Source of the DNA: Gemmatimonadota bacterium | GTDB lineage: Bacteria > Gemmatimonadota > Gemmatimonadetes > Gemmatimonadales > GWC2-71-9 | DNA: 24,067 nucleotides | Direction of reading: 5' to 3' | Assembly (NCBI GenBank): GCA_003221085.1 | Contig: QHUD01000049.1 | Location: 1 to 24,067, forward strand | Shown here: one piece after another, positions 14,143 to 22,943 of the stretch | How positions within the stretch are numbered: position 1 is the stretch's first letter | How the letters are laid out: each line of letters opens with the position of its first letter | The notes under the pieces: model-generated | The model's input: only the letters and a program-made list of their open reading frames with translations | Told to the model about the DNA's origin: nothing | Database searches by the model: none | Program-made: the position numbers and the translations under genes

Positions 14143-14226
14143 CGGAGGGCACAGGACTCGAACCTGTACGGGCTTGCGCCCAGCGGTTTTCAAGACCGCC
14201 GCCTTACCAGTTAGGTCTAGCCCTCC
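14143..14226 (-). tRNA. tRNA-Ser (anticodon UGA)
   Basis: On the minus strand GGAGGGC (14226-14220) pairs with GCCCTCC (14150-14144), with a G discriminator at 14143. The anticodon loop CTTGAAA gives UGA, reading UCA/UCG serine codons. A long variable arm (GGGC-GCAA-GCCC) marks class II, and the T-arm is ACAGG-TTCGAGT-CCTGT. CCA is not encoded. It lies 39 bases downstream of the DUF2723-A stop, on the same strand. Confidence 0.96.
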
Positions 14227-14265
14227 CGATCTCGAGGCAAACCTAGCCGGGCGGCCGCGCGGCGG

Positions 14266-16566
14266 TCAACGATCGGCCGGCGGGATCAAGCCGTAGCTCG
14301 TGTTCTTGAACACCGAGTCGGCTACGAGCAGGGCGCGGTTCGCCTGAGCCGGCTTGGTCGGGCGCAGCGCTTGCGACAGGGACTGATACAAGAGCCCGTA
14401 GGTTGCGAGAATCCCTTCCGACGGTCGATCCACCCAGCCCCGGGGTCGACGGCGGGCGGCGGCGTCCGCGTGATACACGCCGAACGCCAGCGCTTCGGTG
14501 CGGGGCAGGTTCACGAAACCGAATACGGACAAGAGCTTGAGGCTGTCCGACTCGGTGAGCGGTTGCCGGCGCAGCTTGCGCGCAAAGCCTTGTCCCTCGA
14601 GGTACCCCGTGAGCCCGAACTGGTCGGCGTAGGGGCCGACGGTGCGCGAGTAATAGATCGGCCGCTTGCCGATCTGGTCGTCGATCGCCTTCAGGACGAC
14701 CACGTCCGCGCGCTCGAGATACTGGCGCCCGAGCTGCTGGGGATCGAGCGTGATGGTGAGCCCGCCGAAGTTCACGTAGCGCTTCTGGTCCAGCCAGTAC
14801 ACCGGCTCGAGCTTCGCCACCTCCTCGTCGCTGTAGCTGAGCAGCTTGCCCGGCGGCTTGGGCCACGCCCGGCCGCGGTACATGGCCGGCGCGCTCGAGG
14901 AATCGAAGGTCACGAGCGGCCGCCGCTGCAGCTGGCGCACGTACCAGTCGGTGTTCGCGAGCGACAGGTTCACGACGGTCACGTCCTGGCGGACGTGCTC
15001 GACTTCCTGGGCGTACCACAGGGGGAACGTGTCGTTGTCCCCCGCCGTCACCAGGACGCCATAGGGCTCGACCGACTGCAGCAGGTCGAACGCGAAGTCG
15101 CGCGCCAGCGTCTCGCCCTTGCGCGACGCGGTGAAGTGATTTCCCCACAGCGGGATCAGCGCCAGCAGCAGCACCGGCGTCGCAAACAGCCAGCGCCGGG
15201 CACCGTCGGGCTCCCGGGCCTCGAGCGCCTCGGTGATCCACTCCATCACGGTCGCGAGGCCCATCCCGACCCACACGCCCCACAGCGCGAACGAGGCGAT
15301 GAAGAAGTAGTCGCGCTCGCGCACCTCGCGCGGGAGCTGTTTGTCGGGCTGCCACGAGTAGCCGTACTTGAAGTTCAAATAGAAGATCAGCAGCAGCGTG
15401 AATGTCGCCATGAGCACGGTCATCGCGATCGCTCGGCGGCGGTCCGCCAGCCAGTGGCGCACCGCGCCGAGCACGCCGAGCGCGCCGAACACCACCGCGA
15501 GTCCGGCCTGAAACGAGGCGGGAAAATCACGCCCCCACTGCCAGCTGAAGTACTGAAACCACATCCCGAGCTGCGCCCAGAGCGTCGCCTGCCGTTCCCA
15601 CACCGGCGGCTTGCCGTACTGCTGGCGCGTGAGCACGTCCCAGAGCGCGTTCAACGTGGTCGGCTCGCCTTCGTTGATGGGTGGAAAGTGTGCCGCGCGA
15701 ATCGGGAGGAACAGATAGACCGACACGCCGACGATTGCGACGAGCAGCACCGCCAGCGCGAAATCCCAGTTGCGTGCCTGGAGGAATGCGTACCCCATGG
15801 CGCCGAGGAACAGCAGCGCGGCGAGCTTCAGCGGCCCCGAGCTCTCGAGCCCGCTCGCCACGATCAGGGCGTACCCGCTGCAGAACACGTACCACTGCGA
15901 CCACTCCACGCGCCGCGCCGCCTCGTCCGCCGGGCGCTCGTTCTTGAGGAGCGGGAACAGCAGCACCACGACCGCCGGTCCCACGAGCACGCCCATCATG
16001 TGGTTCGTGGACGTCAGCGCCAGGAGGAACACGATCATCAGGAGATGATGATCGTGTCCCTCGCCGGCCGGCTGGTCGTCCCAGCGCACGATGAGCCACA
16101 GCACGAGGGCGATCGAGAGCAGGGACAGGGTGTAGACCTTCTCGTTCACCACCGACTGGTTCCACACCGTGAACGCCGTGGCCGAGGCGAGCGCTCCCGC
16201 CACGGCGGCGAGGCGGCGCGGCAGGCGCGCGGGGACCCACTCGCGCATCCAGCGCTCGCTCACCAGGAACCAGCATCCGGCCGCGATCGCGCTCGTGACC
16301 GCCGCCAGCAGGTTGATGCGCATCGCGTACCCTGCCGCGAGCGGCAGCAGACCCCAGGTGTGGGCGATCAGCACGAACAGGGGGTTGCCCGGCGGATGCG
16401 GGATGCCGAGCACGTAGGCGGCGGCGATGTATTCCGACGTATCCCAGAACTGCGTGGTGGGCGCGAGCGTCAACACGTACAGCACGAGGGCGCCCAGGGC
16501 CACGAGGCCTGCGACCAGATAGGGAGGCCGCTCGGCTAGGACGGCCGGTGTCTGTGGGTCGGTCAT
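14266..16566 (-). CDS. DUF2723 membrane protein A (GT-C-type glycosyltransferase family)
   Basis: 766 residues with about a dozen hydrophobic segments. ATG 16566 gives the usual N-terminus (A-E-R-P-P-Y-L-V-A-G) at the first helix; the longer frame overlaps the upstream gene. The family signature is intact: T-Q-F-W-D-T-S-E-Y at residues 38-46 with acidic Asp42 and Glu45, then G-I-P-H-P-P-G-N-P-L. The soluble C-terminal domain carries G-D-N-D-T-F-P-L-W-Y (about residue 505). DUF2723 proteins are GT-C-fold relatives proposed to transfer mannose or similar sugars from a polyprenyl carrier to exported proteins; the exact donor and acceptor here are unknown. It is the last protein gene of the operon, 37 bases after its paralogue B. 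Confidence 0.9.
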   Translation of the reverse strand: MTDPQTPAVLAERPPYLVAGLVALGALVLYVLTLAPTTQFWDTSEYIAAAYVLGIPHPPGNPLFVLIAHTWGLLPLAAGYAMRINLLAAVTSAIAAGCWFLVSERWMREWVPARLPRRLAAVAGALASATAFTVWNQSVVNEKVYTLSLLSIALVLWLIVRWDDQPAGEGHDHHLLMIVFLLALTSTNHMMGVLVGPAVVVLLFPLLKNERPADEAARRVEWSQWYVFCSGYALIVASGLESSGPLKLAALLFLGAMGYAFLQARNWDFALAVLLVAIVGVSVYLFLPIRAAHFPPINEGEPTTLNALWDVLTRQQYGKPPVWERQATLWAQLGMWFQYFSWQWGRDFPASFQAGLAVVFGALGVLGAVRHWLADRRRAIAMTVLMATFTLLLIFYLNFKYGYSWQPDKQLPREVRERDYFFIASFALWGVWVGMGLATVMEWITEALEAREPDGARRWLFATPVLLLALIPLWGNHFTASRKGETLARDFAFDLLQSVEPYGVLVTAGDNDTFPLWYAQEVEHVRQDVTVVNLSLANTDWYVRQLQRRPLVTFDSSSAPAMYRGRAWPKPPGKLLSYSDEEVAKLEPVYWLDQKRYVNFGGLTITLDPQQLGRQYLERADVVVLKAIDDQIGKRPIYYSRTVGPYADQFGLTGYLEGQGFARKLRRQPLTESDSLKLLSVFGFVNLPRTEALAFGVYHADAAARRRPRGWVDRPSEGILATYGLLYQSLSQALRPTKPAQANRALLVADSVFKNTSYGLIPPADR

Positions 16567-16580
16567 GCTCGCTCGGCTGG

Positions 16581-16607
16581 GGGGATCAGGGAGATCAGGG
16601 GGATCAG
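16581..16607. repeat. 9-bp tandem repeat between the DUF2723 paralogues
   Basis: Three copies of a 9-base unit, GGGGATCAG (16581-16589), GGAGATCAG (16590-16598) and GGGGATCAG (16599-16607), fill most of the short gap and include the stop codon of DUF2723-B. Confidence 0.85.
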
Positions 16608-18718
16608 TTGTCGAGGGCGCGCCCGCCCGAGGGCGCGTATGTCGTGTTGGCGAGGATCGCATCCCGCAGCGCCACCGCCCGCGCCGCCCGTGCCGGATCG
16701 CTCTCACGCAATGCGGCGGCGATCGTGTCGTACGCGAAGACGTATCCTATCAGGCTGTTCTGCGAGGGCACGTCGATCCAGCCGCGCGGTCGCGGTCGGG
16801 CGGCGGTCTCACCGCCGCGATACACCTGGAACAGGAGCGCGGCGGACCGCGGCACGTTCACGAAGCCACGCCCTTCGAGGAGCCGCACGTTCGCGTTCGC
16901 CGCGACGGGCCCGGGCACGACCCGCCGCACCAGACCTTCGCCGACCAGGTAGGGAGAAAGACCGAGCTGGTCCGGGTAATTGCCCGTGGAGGTGGAGAAG
17001 TAGATGGGACGCTTGCCCAGCTCATCCTTGATGATCTGCAGCACCGCCAGGTCGGACCGCATCAAGTACGGGCGCCCGATCCTGCCGGGGTCGAGCGAGA
17101 CCGCGATCGACCCGAGGTAGCCGGTGGCGGGCTGCGCCAGCGGCACATAGTCCGGCAGCGTGTCCGCGGGACCGCCGAGATAGAAGCGACTCATCCAGGG
17201 TGTGGCCGGCCGCGGCCAGGCGTGGCCGCGGTACAGCTCGGGCGCGGCGCTGGCGTCGAATGTCGCCGGCGCCCGCCGCTGCAGCTGGTGCAGATACCAG
17301 CCCGTGTTCGCGAGCGATAGCACAAGGACGCTCACGTCCCTGCGGACACCATGAGCGTAGTCGCGCGCCAGCGTCTCATCGTTGCGAGGCGCGGTGAATC
17401 GGTTGCCCGCGAGGGGCACGAGTGCCAGGCGGAGCACCACGGCCGACGGCGCCCACAGTCTCGCGCGTGCGGGTGGTCCGGCTCGCCCGGCGACTGCCTC
17501 CTCCATCCACGTCATCAGGGTCGCGATCCCCATTCCGACCCACACGCCCCACGCCGCGAACGACCCGATGAAGAAGTAATCGCGCTCGCGCACCTCGTGC
17601 TCCAGCCCGGGTCCACTGAAAGGCTGGGAATAACCCCACTTGAAGTTGAGGTAGAACACGAGAGCGACGGTCAGGGTCAGCATCAGCGTCGTCATGGCGA
17701 GCGCGGCCCGCCGATCGGCGCGCCAGTGGCGCCGCGCCCCCAGCAGCCCTAATGCGCCGAACAGAACCGCCATCGCCCGCTGCAATCCGGGGAGCCAATC
17801 CCGGCCGAATTGCCACGTGAAGTATTGGACGTAGTTGAGAAGCTGTTGCCCGTAGAGGACGAGCGTGTGGCCCGGGTTGTCGGGGCCGGCCGGATACATC
17901 GGGTTGTCGAACACCGAGGGCTTGCCGAACTGCTCGCGCGCCAGCACGGCCTTGAGCGCCGGCCAGGTGGTCGCCTCACCCTGGTTGAGATAGGGGTCGA
18001 AGTGCGCCCGAATCGGGATGAAGAGATTGACGCTCGTCCCGACCGCGACGACGAGCGCCGCCGCCACTAGGAACCGGGGGCGGACGAGCGCGCGCGGGTC
18101 GGTGGCGAGCACGTACACGAGCACCGCCGGCGCGGCGAGCACGCCCATCAGGTGGTTGGTCGCGGTGAGGGCGAGCAGGTACACGATCAGGACCAGCGCA
18201 TGATCGCGCCGGGTGCTCGCCGGCTGGTCACCCCACCGCACAGCGAGCCAGATCACCAACGCGATCGTCAGCACGCTCAGGGTATAGACCTTCTCATTCA
18301 CAACCGACTGGTTCCAGACCGTGAACGACGTGGCCCCGACCACGGCACCCGCGGCCGCGATGAGCCGTCGCCGCCACGCAGGCGCTACCATAGGCCGCAA
18401 CCAGCGCTCGGCGATGAGAAACCACAGGCCGGCGGTGGCGGCGCTCGTCACGGCTGCGAAGAGATTGATGCGTCGGGCGTAGTCGACGCCCAATGGGAGC
18501 AGACCCCACGCGTGCGCCAGGATGACGAACAGCGGGTTCCCCGGCGGGTGAGGAATCCCCAGCGCGTGCGCGGCGGTGATGTACTCGGAGGCGTCCCAGA
18601 ACTGCGTGGTGGGCGCGAGGGTCAGCACGTACAGCACGAGGGCGCCCAGGGCCACGAGACCCGCGAGCAGATAGGGAGGCCGCTCGGCGAGGATGTCCGG
18701 GGGCTGTGCGTCGGTCAT
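16604..18718 (-). CDS. DUF2723 membrane protein B, lacking the GDNDTFPLWY segment
   Basis: 704 residues, a paralogue of the next gene. ATG 18718 is chosen because the N-terminal 50 residues are nearly identical to A (A-E-R-P-P-Y-L-L-A-G, T-Q-F-W-D-A-S-E-Y, I-P-H-P-P-G-N-P-L). It is shorter because a hydrophobic stretch in the middle (corresponding to A between A-V-L-V and P-I-R-A) is missing about 50 residues, and because the soluble domain has a net deletion of about 30 residues: L-A-R-D-Y-A runs directly into H-G-V-R-R-D-V, so the conserved G-D-N-D-T-F-P-L-W-Y element is gone (junction near 17350). The frame is intact. The Asp/Glu near the first helix remain. It may be diverged, acceptor-altered or inactive. 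It starts 14 bases after purH. Confidence 0.88.
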   Translation of the reverse strand: MTDAQPPDILAERPPYLLAGLVALGALVLYVLTLAPTTQFWDASEYITAAHALGIPHPPGNPLFVILAHAWGLLPLGVDYARRINLFAAVTSAATAGLWFLIAERWLRPMVAPAWRRRLIAAAGAVVGATSFTVWNQSVVNEKVYTLSVLTIALVIWLAVRWGDQPASTRRDHALVLIVYLLALTATNHLMGVLAAPAVLVYVLATDPRALVRPRFLVAAALVVAVGTSVNLFIPIRAHFDPYLNQGEATTWPALKAVLAREQFGKPSVFDNPMYPAGPDNPGHTLVLYGQQLLNYVQYFTWQFGRDWLPGLQRAMAVLFGALGLLGARRHWRADRRAALAMTTLMLTLTVALVFYLNFKWGYSQPFSGPGLEHEVRERDYFFIGSFAAWGVWVGMGIATLMTWMEEAVAGRAGPPARARLWAPSAVVLRLALVPLAGNRFTAPRNDETLARDYAHGVRRDVSVLVLSLANTGWYLHQLQRRAPATFDASAAPELYRGHAWPRPATPWMSRFYLGGPADTLPDYVPLAQPATGYLGSIAVSLDPGRIGRPYLMRSDLAVLQIIKDELGKRPIYFSTSTGNYPDQLGLSPYLVGEGLVRRVVPGPVAANANVRLLEGRGFVNVPRSAALLFQVYRGGETAARPRPRGWIDVPSQNSLIGYVFAYDTIAAALRESDPARAARAVALRDAILANTTYAPSGGRALDN

Positions 18719-18732
18719 GCGGTCATCCCGGG

Positions 18733-20289
18733 TTAGTGCCTGAACTGTCGGATACCGGTGAACACCATCGCCAGGCCTGCCTGATCGGCCGCCGCCACGA
18801 CCTCGGCGTCCTTCACCGAGCCGCCCGGCTGGATGATCGCGCGCACGCCGGCCCGGGCGGCCTCTTCTACCCCGTCCGCGAACGGGAAGAACGCGTCGGA
18901 AGCTAACACGGCACCCGCGGGATCGTGACCCTGCTGGCGCGCCTTGTGGATCGCCAGGAACGAGGCGTCCACGCGCGACGTCTGTCCCGCGCCGATGCCG
19001 ATCGCCGCCTCGGCGCGGGCGAGGAGAATCGCGTTCGACTTGACGGCCCCCACGGCGGCCCAGGCGAACCGCAGGTCGCGCCACTCGACGTCGCTCGGGG
19101 GGCGCTTCGTCACCACCTTCCAACTGGCTTCATCCATGATTTGGGCGATGCGGGAGCGCTCTTGGGCGAGGAACCCGCCCCGAATCCGCTTCCAGTCCCA
19201 ACCGGCGGCCTCGCCGGCGGGGAGGCGTACCACGCGCAGGTTCTTTTTCTCCCGGAAGACGGCCACCGCCTCGTCCGCGAACGCCGGCGCCACCACCACC
19301 TCGACGAACAGCTCGCGCATGGCCTCGGCAGTCGGGCGATCGACCGTCACGTTGAACGCGATCACCGATCCGAAGGCGGACGTGCGATCGGTGGCGAGGG
19401 CGCGCTCGTATGCCTCGTGCGGTGACCGGCCCCGGGCGATGCCACACGGCGTGGTGTGCTTGATGATGGCGCAAGCGGCGCGATCCGCGCGGCCCGAGCT
19501 CCAGGCCGCGACCGCCAGCAGCCCCGCGTCCAGGTCCAGCAGATTGTTGAACGACAGCTCCTTGCCGGAGAGCTGCTCCAGATCGCGGATACCCGCCTCG
19601 GCGGTCGCGTACAGCGCCGCCGCCTGATGCGGGTTCTCACCATAGCGGAGCTCTTGGCGGCGCTCCAGCGCGAGTGTGATCCGCTCGGGCCAACCGGGCG
19701 CATCCTTGGTCAGATAGCCGTGGATCGCGGCGTCGTAGGCGGCTGTATGCGCGAAGACTTTCGCGGCAAGCTCACGGCGCATTCCCGGGCTCGCGCCCGG
19801 GGTCAGTTTGTCCGCCTTCAGCGCAGCGACCACCCGGGGATAATCGTCGGGATCGACGACGACGAACACGTCTTCGTGATTCTTCGCGGCCGAGCGGAGC
19901 ATCGAGGGCCCGCCGATATCGATCTGCTCGACCGCCTGCTCGAAGCTCACGCCGGGCTTCGCGACCGTCTCGCGGAACGGGTAAAGGTTGACGACCACCA
20001 GATCGATCGGTGTGATGCCGTGCTCGGCCAGGGCGGCGCGGTCGCCGGGGTGGGCGCGGCGGGCGAGGAGGCCGCCGTGCACCTTGGGGTGCAGCGTCTT
20101 CACGCGACCGTCCATCATCTCGGGGAATCCCGTCACCTGCTCGATCGGGATGACGGGGACGCCGGCCTTTCGCAACGCCTCGGCGGTGCCGCCGGTGGAC
20201 ACGATCTCCCAGCCGAGCGCGACGAGCTCCCGGGCGAGCTCCACCACGCCGCGCTTGTCCGACACGGACACGAGGGCTCGTGGCTTCAC
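18733..20289 (-). CDS. purH: Bifunctional AICAR transformylase / IMP cyclohydrolase
   Basis: Catalyses the last two steps of IMP synthesis in the cytoplasm: formyl transfer from 10-formyl-THF to AICAR, then ring closure. At 518 residues it is full length. The N-terminal cyclohydrolase domain shows [13 protein letters not shown] (31-35) and [14 protein letters not shown]. The transformylase domain has R-Y-G-E-N-P-H-Q and the catalytic K277-H278-T-T-P-C-G, a minor variant of the common K-H-x-N-P-C-G. It ends T-G-I-R-Q-F-R-H, as expected. The GTG start overlaps the stop of the M42 peptidase gene as GTGA, so translation is coupled. purN lies three genes upstream in the same operon. Confidence 0.98.
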   Translation of the reverse strand: MKPRALVSVSDKRGVVELARELVALGWEIVSTGGTAEALRKAGVPVIPIEQVTGFPEMMDGRVKTLHPKVHGGLLARRAHPGDRAALAEHGITPIDLVVVNLYPFRETVAKPGVSFEQAVEQIDIGGPSMLRSAAKNHEDVFVVVDPDDYPRVVAALKADKLTPGASPGMRRELAAKVFAHTAAYDAAIHGYLTKDAPGWPERITLALERRQELRYGENPHQAAALYATAEAGIRDLEQLSGKELSFNNLLDLDAGLLAVAAWSSGRADRAACAIIKHTTPCGIARGRSPHEAYERALATDRTSAFGSVIAFNVTVDRPTAEAMRELFVEVVVAPAFADEAVAVFREKKNLRVVRLPAGEAAGWDWKRIRGGFLAQERSRIAQIMDEASWKVVTKRPPSDVEWRDLRFAWAAVGAVKSNAILLARAEAAIGIGAGQTSRVDASFLAIHKARQQGHDPAGAVLASDAFFPFADGVEEAARAGVRAIIQPGGSVKDAEVVAAADQAGLAMVFTGIRQFRH

Positions 20290-21398
20290 CAGGTCTCGGC
20301 CACAGCCTGGATCAGGTCGGCGAGGCTTACCACGTCCTTCAGGTCGATGACCTCGGCGGGAGAATGGGAGTAGCGCAGCGGCCAGCCGATCGCCACGTCT
20401 ACCACGCCGTATGGGGTGAATACGGATCCGTCGTTGCCGCCGTTGGTGGTGCCCACTTGCAACGCGACGCCGCGCGCGCGCGCGACCTGAGCGAGCGAGT
20501 CCACGTAGGCCGGGGGCGTGATCGACGAGTTGTCGACCGCCCGCGCCACCGCTCCCCGCCCGATCGGCGCCACGGCGAAATTGGGCAGCTCGAGCGGTGA
20601 GTCCGCCGACACGAAGGTGTCGATCGCGTGCACGCGACGCGGGGTCGTGCCGAGCGATGCGGCCGCCACCGCCGCGCCCTCGAGTCCGATTTCCTCGCGC
20701 ACGCTCCAGATGAAGATCACCTGGTGCTTGAGCGCCGCACGGTCCAGGCGGCGCAGCGCGAGGAGCTGCGCGGTGCAGCCCACGCGGTCATCGAACGAGC
20801 GGCCGGTCGCGCGGGTGCTGGCGAGCCGGACGTATTGCTTGGGCATCGTCACAGTGGCTCCGGGGCTCACGCCGCGGGCCACCGCCCCTGCGCGCGATGT
20901 GGCGCCCACGTCGACGCGCAGCGGGGAAGGGGTGTGGCGGGTGAAGCCGGAGTCGCGCGGCTTGAAGACCCCGGCGACGAGGCCCTTGTCGGTGTGCACC
21001 AAGGCCGGCTGCGCCTCGAACAGGGAGGAGATGAATCCGCCGCGGGTTTCGAGCTCGAGCGTGCCGTCGTCGCGGATCCCCGTCACCCGGAAGCCGATCT
21101 CGTCCAGATGCGCGATGAACACCACAACGGGACTACCCTGGCCGACCCGCACCCACAGGTTGCCCGCGGTGTCGGTCTCGCTCTTGGCCCAGGCGGGGAG
21201 CAACCGCTTCACCGCCTCTCGCACCGGGCCTTCGGCGCCCGAGACGCCGTAGGACTCCACGAGGGGGGCGAGGACGGATTGCGCTTCGGAGATTCGAACG
21301 GAGTCTTGGGCGGACAGGCGGACCGAGGGACTGGCGGACAGTAACGCCATTGCCGCGATCCCGACCGCCCGTCCGCCCGTCCGCCCGTCCGTCGTCAT
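20286..21398 (-). CDS. Secreted M42-family metallopeptidase
   Basis: A 370-residue predicted di-zinc aminopeptidase. ATG 21398 overlaps the upstream stop as ATGA and has GGAGGGGAG directly before it. A signal peptide (A-V-G-I-A-A-M-A-L-L-S-A-S-P-S-V-R-L-S-A-Q) directs it to the envelope, unusual because most M42 enzymes are cytoplasmic. The ligand set is complete: His97 and Asp99 (A-H-L-D-E-I-G-F), the bridging Asp in F-D-D-R-V-G-C (203-204), Glu235/Glu236 (V-R-E-E-I-G-L-E-G), Asp266 (S-A-D-S-P) and His345 (Y-S-H-S-P-A-E). Members trim N-terminal residues from peptides or act as deblocking enzymes. The signal peptide is encoded by GTCCGCC repeats shared with the next gene. Confidence 0.93.
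   Translation of the reverse strand: MTTDGRTGGRAVGIAAMALLSASPSVRLSAQDSVRISEAQSVLAPLVESYGVSGAEGPVREAVKRLLPAWAKSETDTAGNLWVRVGQGSPVVVFIAHLDEIGFRVTGIRDDGTLELETRGGFISSLFEAQPALVHTDKGLVAGVFKPRDSGFTRHTPSPLRVDVGATSRAGAVARGVSPGATVTMPKQYVRLASTRATGRSFDDRVGCTAQLLALRRLDRAALKHQVIFIWSVREEIGLEGAAVAAASLGTTPRRVHAIDTFVSADSPLELPNFAVAPIGRGAVARAVDNSSITPPAYVDSLAQVARARGVALQVGTTNGGNDGSVFTPYGVVDVAIGWPLRYSHSPAEVIDLKDVVSLADLIQAVAETW
21308..21394. repeat. Inverted GTCCGCC-type minisatellite at the M42 signal peptide
   Basis: On the plus strand GGGCGGACAGGCGGAC (21308-21323) and its near reverse complement GTCCGCCCGTCCGCCC (21371-21386, inside a tandem from 21363 to 21394) flank the hydrophobic core of the signal peptide. 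The arms could pair over 16 bases with one mismatch. A matching block lies at 22203-22302. Confidence 0.8.
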
Positions 21399-22282
21399 CT
21401 CCCCTCCATCCACTGCACGATTTCCCGGACCAGCCGGTCCGCGTCGGCGAGCGCCACGGTCTCCACCGCCGTGTCCGCGTAGCGCGCGGGCAGGGCCGCG
21501 CTCTTGATGTCGTCGAATGGCCCGAGCAACGCTTTCACGCTCGCGAGGCCCGCGTTGCTCGCATAGAGGCTCTGCACCGTGAAGGCCACCACGACCGTGC
21601 CTTTCACCTTGGGCTTCGCCTGGACCGCTGCGGCGAGCGCGGCGCAGGCGGCGCGCCGTCCGGCGGCCGGCGCGGCGAGCAGCCGGTCGCCGTAGAGCTG
21701 CGGCTGCTTGGCGAGCGACACGGGCGCGAGCGCCGCGATCCCGAGGCCCTGCACCTCGGCCGCCGAGCTCGCGCCCACGTCCACGTAGGCGTTGTCTACG
21801 GTGAACACGGGATCGGGCGCCCCGGGCCCCACCCGGCCGCGCGTCAGGTGCACAGACTTCACCGCGACCACACCCGGCACGGCGCCCCTGATCCCGAACA
21901 CGGTCACGCGGTGACCTTCGAGCTGCTGATCGAACAGCGGATAGGCCGAGCGGGCTCCTCCCACGCGCCGCAGGAGCAGGAACCCGTCGGGCAGAATGTT
22001 GCCCACGACATAGCCGACCTCGTCGAGCGGACAGGTGTAGAGTCGCTTCGGCGAGCCGTGACCCAGTGTGAGCGTGACGTTGCCCACCCGATCGCGCGTG
22101 CTGCCGGGGAAGAGCGCGCGGAGCGAGTCCGTCATCGCCGGCTCGAGACCGGTGACGGCGGTCATGGAGGCGAAGCGGGCGGCGAGGTGGTCGAGGTCAC
22201 CCTGGGCGGACAGGCGGACCGGTGGAAGGGCGGACAGCAACACACACGCGACCAGCCCTCTCTTAGCGGTCCGCCCGTCCAC
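21395..22282 (-). CDS. M42 peptidase homologue without catalytic residues (pseudoenzyme)
   Basis: 295 residues from the chosen GTG 22282; the longer frame would run deep into purN. It has a signal peptide (V-A-C-V-L-L-S-A-L-P-P-V-R-L-S-A-Q). It aligns with the downstream M42 enzyme through V-D-V-G-A, the P-L-D-E-V-G-Y region and the C-terminal helix. But the metal His is Pro85 (C-P-L-D-E), the D-D-R-V-G bridging Asp region is A-P-A-A-G-R-R, the catalytic Glu pair is Ser-Leu (V-Q-S-L-Y), and the last His region is Y-A-D-T-A. At most one ligand (Asp87) remains, so peptidase activity is not expected. The stop overlaps the M42 start as ATGA. A binding or regulatory partner is the likely role (inference). 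Confidence 0.85.
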   Translation of the reverse strand: MDGRTAKRGLVACVLLSALPPVRLSAQGDLDHLAARFASMTAVTGLEPAMTDSLRALFPGSTRDRVGNVTLTLGHGSPKRLYTCPLDEVGYVVGNILPDGFLLLRRVGGARSAYPLFDQQLEGHRVTVFGIRGAVPGVVAVKSVHLTRGRVGPGAPDPVFTVDNAYVDVGASSAAEVQGLGIAALAPVSLAKQPQLYGDRLLAAPAAGRRAACAALAAAVQAKPKVKGTVVVAFTVQSLYASNAGLASVKALLGPFDDIKSAALPARYADTAVETVALADADRLVREIVQWMEGR

Positions 22283-22302
22283 CCGTCCGCCCGTCCGCCG
22301 CA
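22203..22302. repeat. Inverted GTCCGCC-type minisatellite at the pseudo-peptidase signal peptide
   Basis: GGGCGGACAGGCGGACC (22205-22221) is inverted relative to the GTCCGCC tandem at 22266-22302. The tandem covers the 3' end of purN and the start region of the pseudo-peptidase gene, encoding D-G-R-T-G-G-R-A at the purN C-terminus. The same peptide is encoded by the related block at the M42 N-terminus (21363-21394). Confidence 0.8.
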
Positions 22303-22943
22303 GAGTCGAGATCGACAGCAAGGTTGTCTCCCGTGACGAATGCCGAACCTCTCCAGGAGAGCCTGACCGGCCGCTCCGGTACGCCCAGCCGGGCCAGCGC
22401 CTCGACCACCTGCGGCAGCAACCGATGCTCCACCTGGAGCACGCGCGCCGCCAACGTGTCGGCCGTGTCGTCCGGACGGACCGGCACGGGCCACTGCGCG
22501 ATGATCGGACCGCGGTCGTACTCCTCGTCCACGTAGTGGACGGTCGCTCCGGAGAGCGCGGCGCCGCTCGCGAGCACGGCTTCGTGGACGCGGCGGCCAT
22601 ACATCCCGGGCCCGCCGAACGCCGGGAGCAGCGCCGGATGGATATTAATCACGCGCCAGCGCAGCCGCGCGACCGCGGCGGCCGGGATGCGCTTCAAGTA
22701 TCCCGCGAGCACGACGAGCCTGGCGTCGCCGGTGGCCGTCACGAGCTCGGCGGGATCCTCGGGGTCCGTGAGTACGGCCGTGGGCACCCCCGCCCGCCGC
22801 GCCCGCTCGAGCGCGCGCGCGTCAGCGCGGCTTGCGATCACGCGCGCGACCCGGGCCGCCGGCGAGTCGCGCAGCGCGTCGAGCAGCGCCAGGAGGTTCG
22901 TGCCGCCGCCCGAGACCAGTACCGCTACCGGAACGGGCGTCAC
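22263..22943 (-). CDS. purN: Phosphoribosylglycinamide formyltransferase (GAR transformylase)
   Basis: Transfers a formyl group from 10-formyl-THF to GAR in purine synthesis; cytoplasmic. 226 residues. The GTG start at 22943 overlaps the upstream stop as GTGA. The N-terminus V-A-V-L-V-S-G-G-G-T-N-L binds the phosphate of GAR. The catalytic Asn/His are in I-N-I-H-P-A-L-L-P-A-F-G-G, and the Asp is in V-D-E-E-Y-D-R-G-P-I-I. P-G-M-Y-G matches the family. The C-terminal tail beyond about residue 205 (A-V-D-L-D-S-A-A-D-G-R-T-G-G-R-A-D-R) is longer than usual and partly encoded by the minisatellite. Its end overlaps the start of the pseudo-peptidase gene by about 20 bases. Confidence 0.97.
   Translation of the reverse strand: MTPVPVAVLVSGGGTNLLALLDALRDSPAARVARVIASRADARALERARRAGVPTAVLTDPEDPAELVTATGDARLVVLAGYLKRIPAAAVARLRWRVINIHPALLPAFGGPGMYGRRVHEAVLASGAALSGATVHYVDEEYDRGPIIAQWPVPVRPDDTADTLAARVLQVEHRLLPQVVEALARLGVPERPVRLSWRGSAFVTGDNLAVDLDSAADGRTGGRADR

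Noticed and set aside
14143..14226. tRNA for selenocysteine, considered because selA lies in the same window
   Set aside because: The anticodon is UGA (serine), not UCA, and the acceptor stem has the normal seven pairs.
14371..16539. A 722-codon open frame on the plus strand, antisense to DUF2723-A
   Set aside because: It is rich in His, Arg and Gln with no domain or signal. The opposite strand encodes a clear DUF2723 protein, and long antisense frames are common at this GC content.
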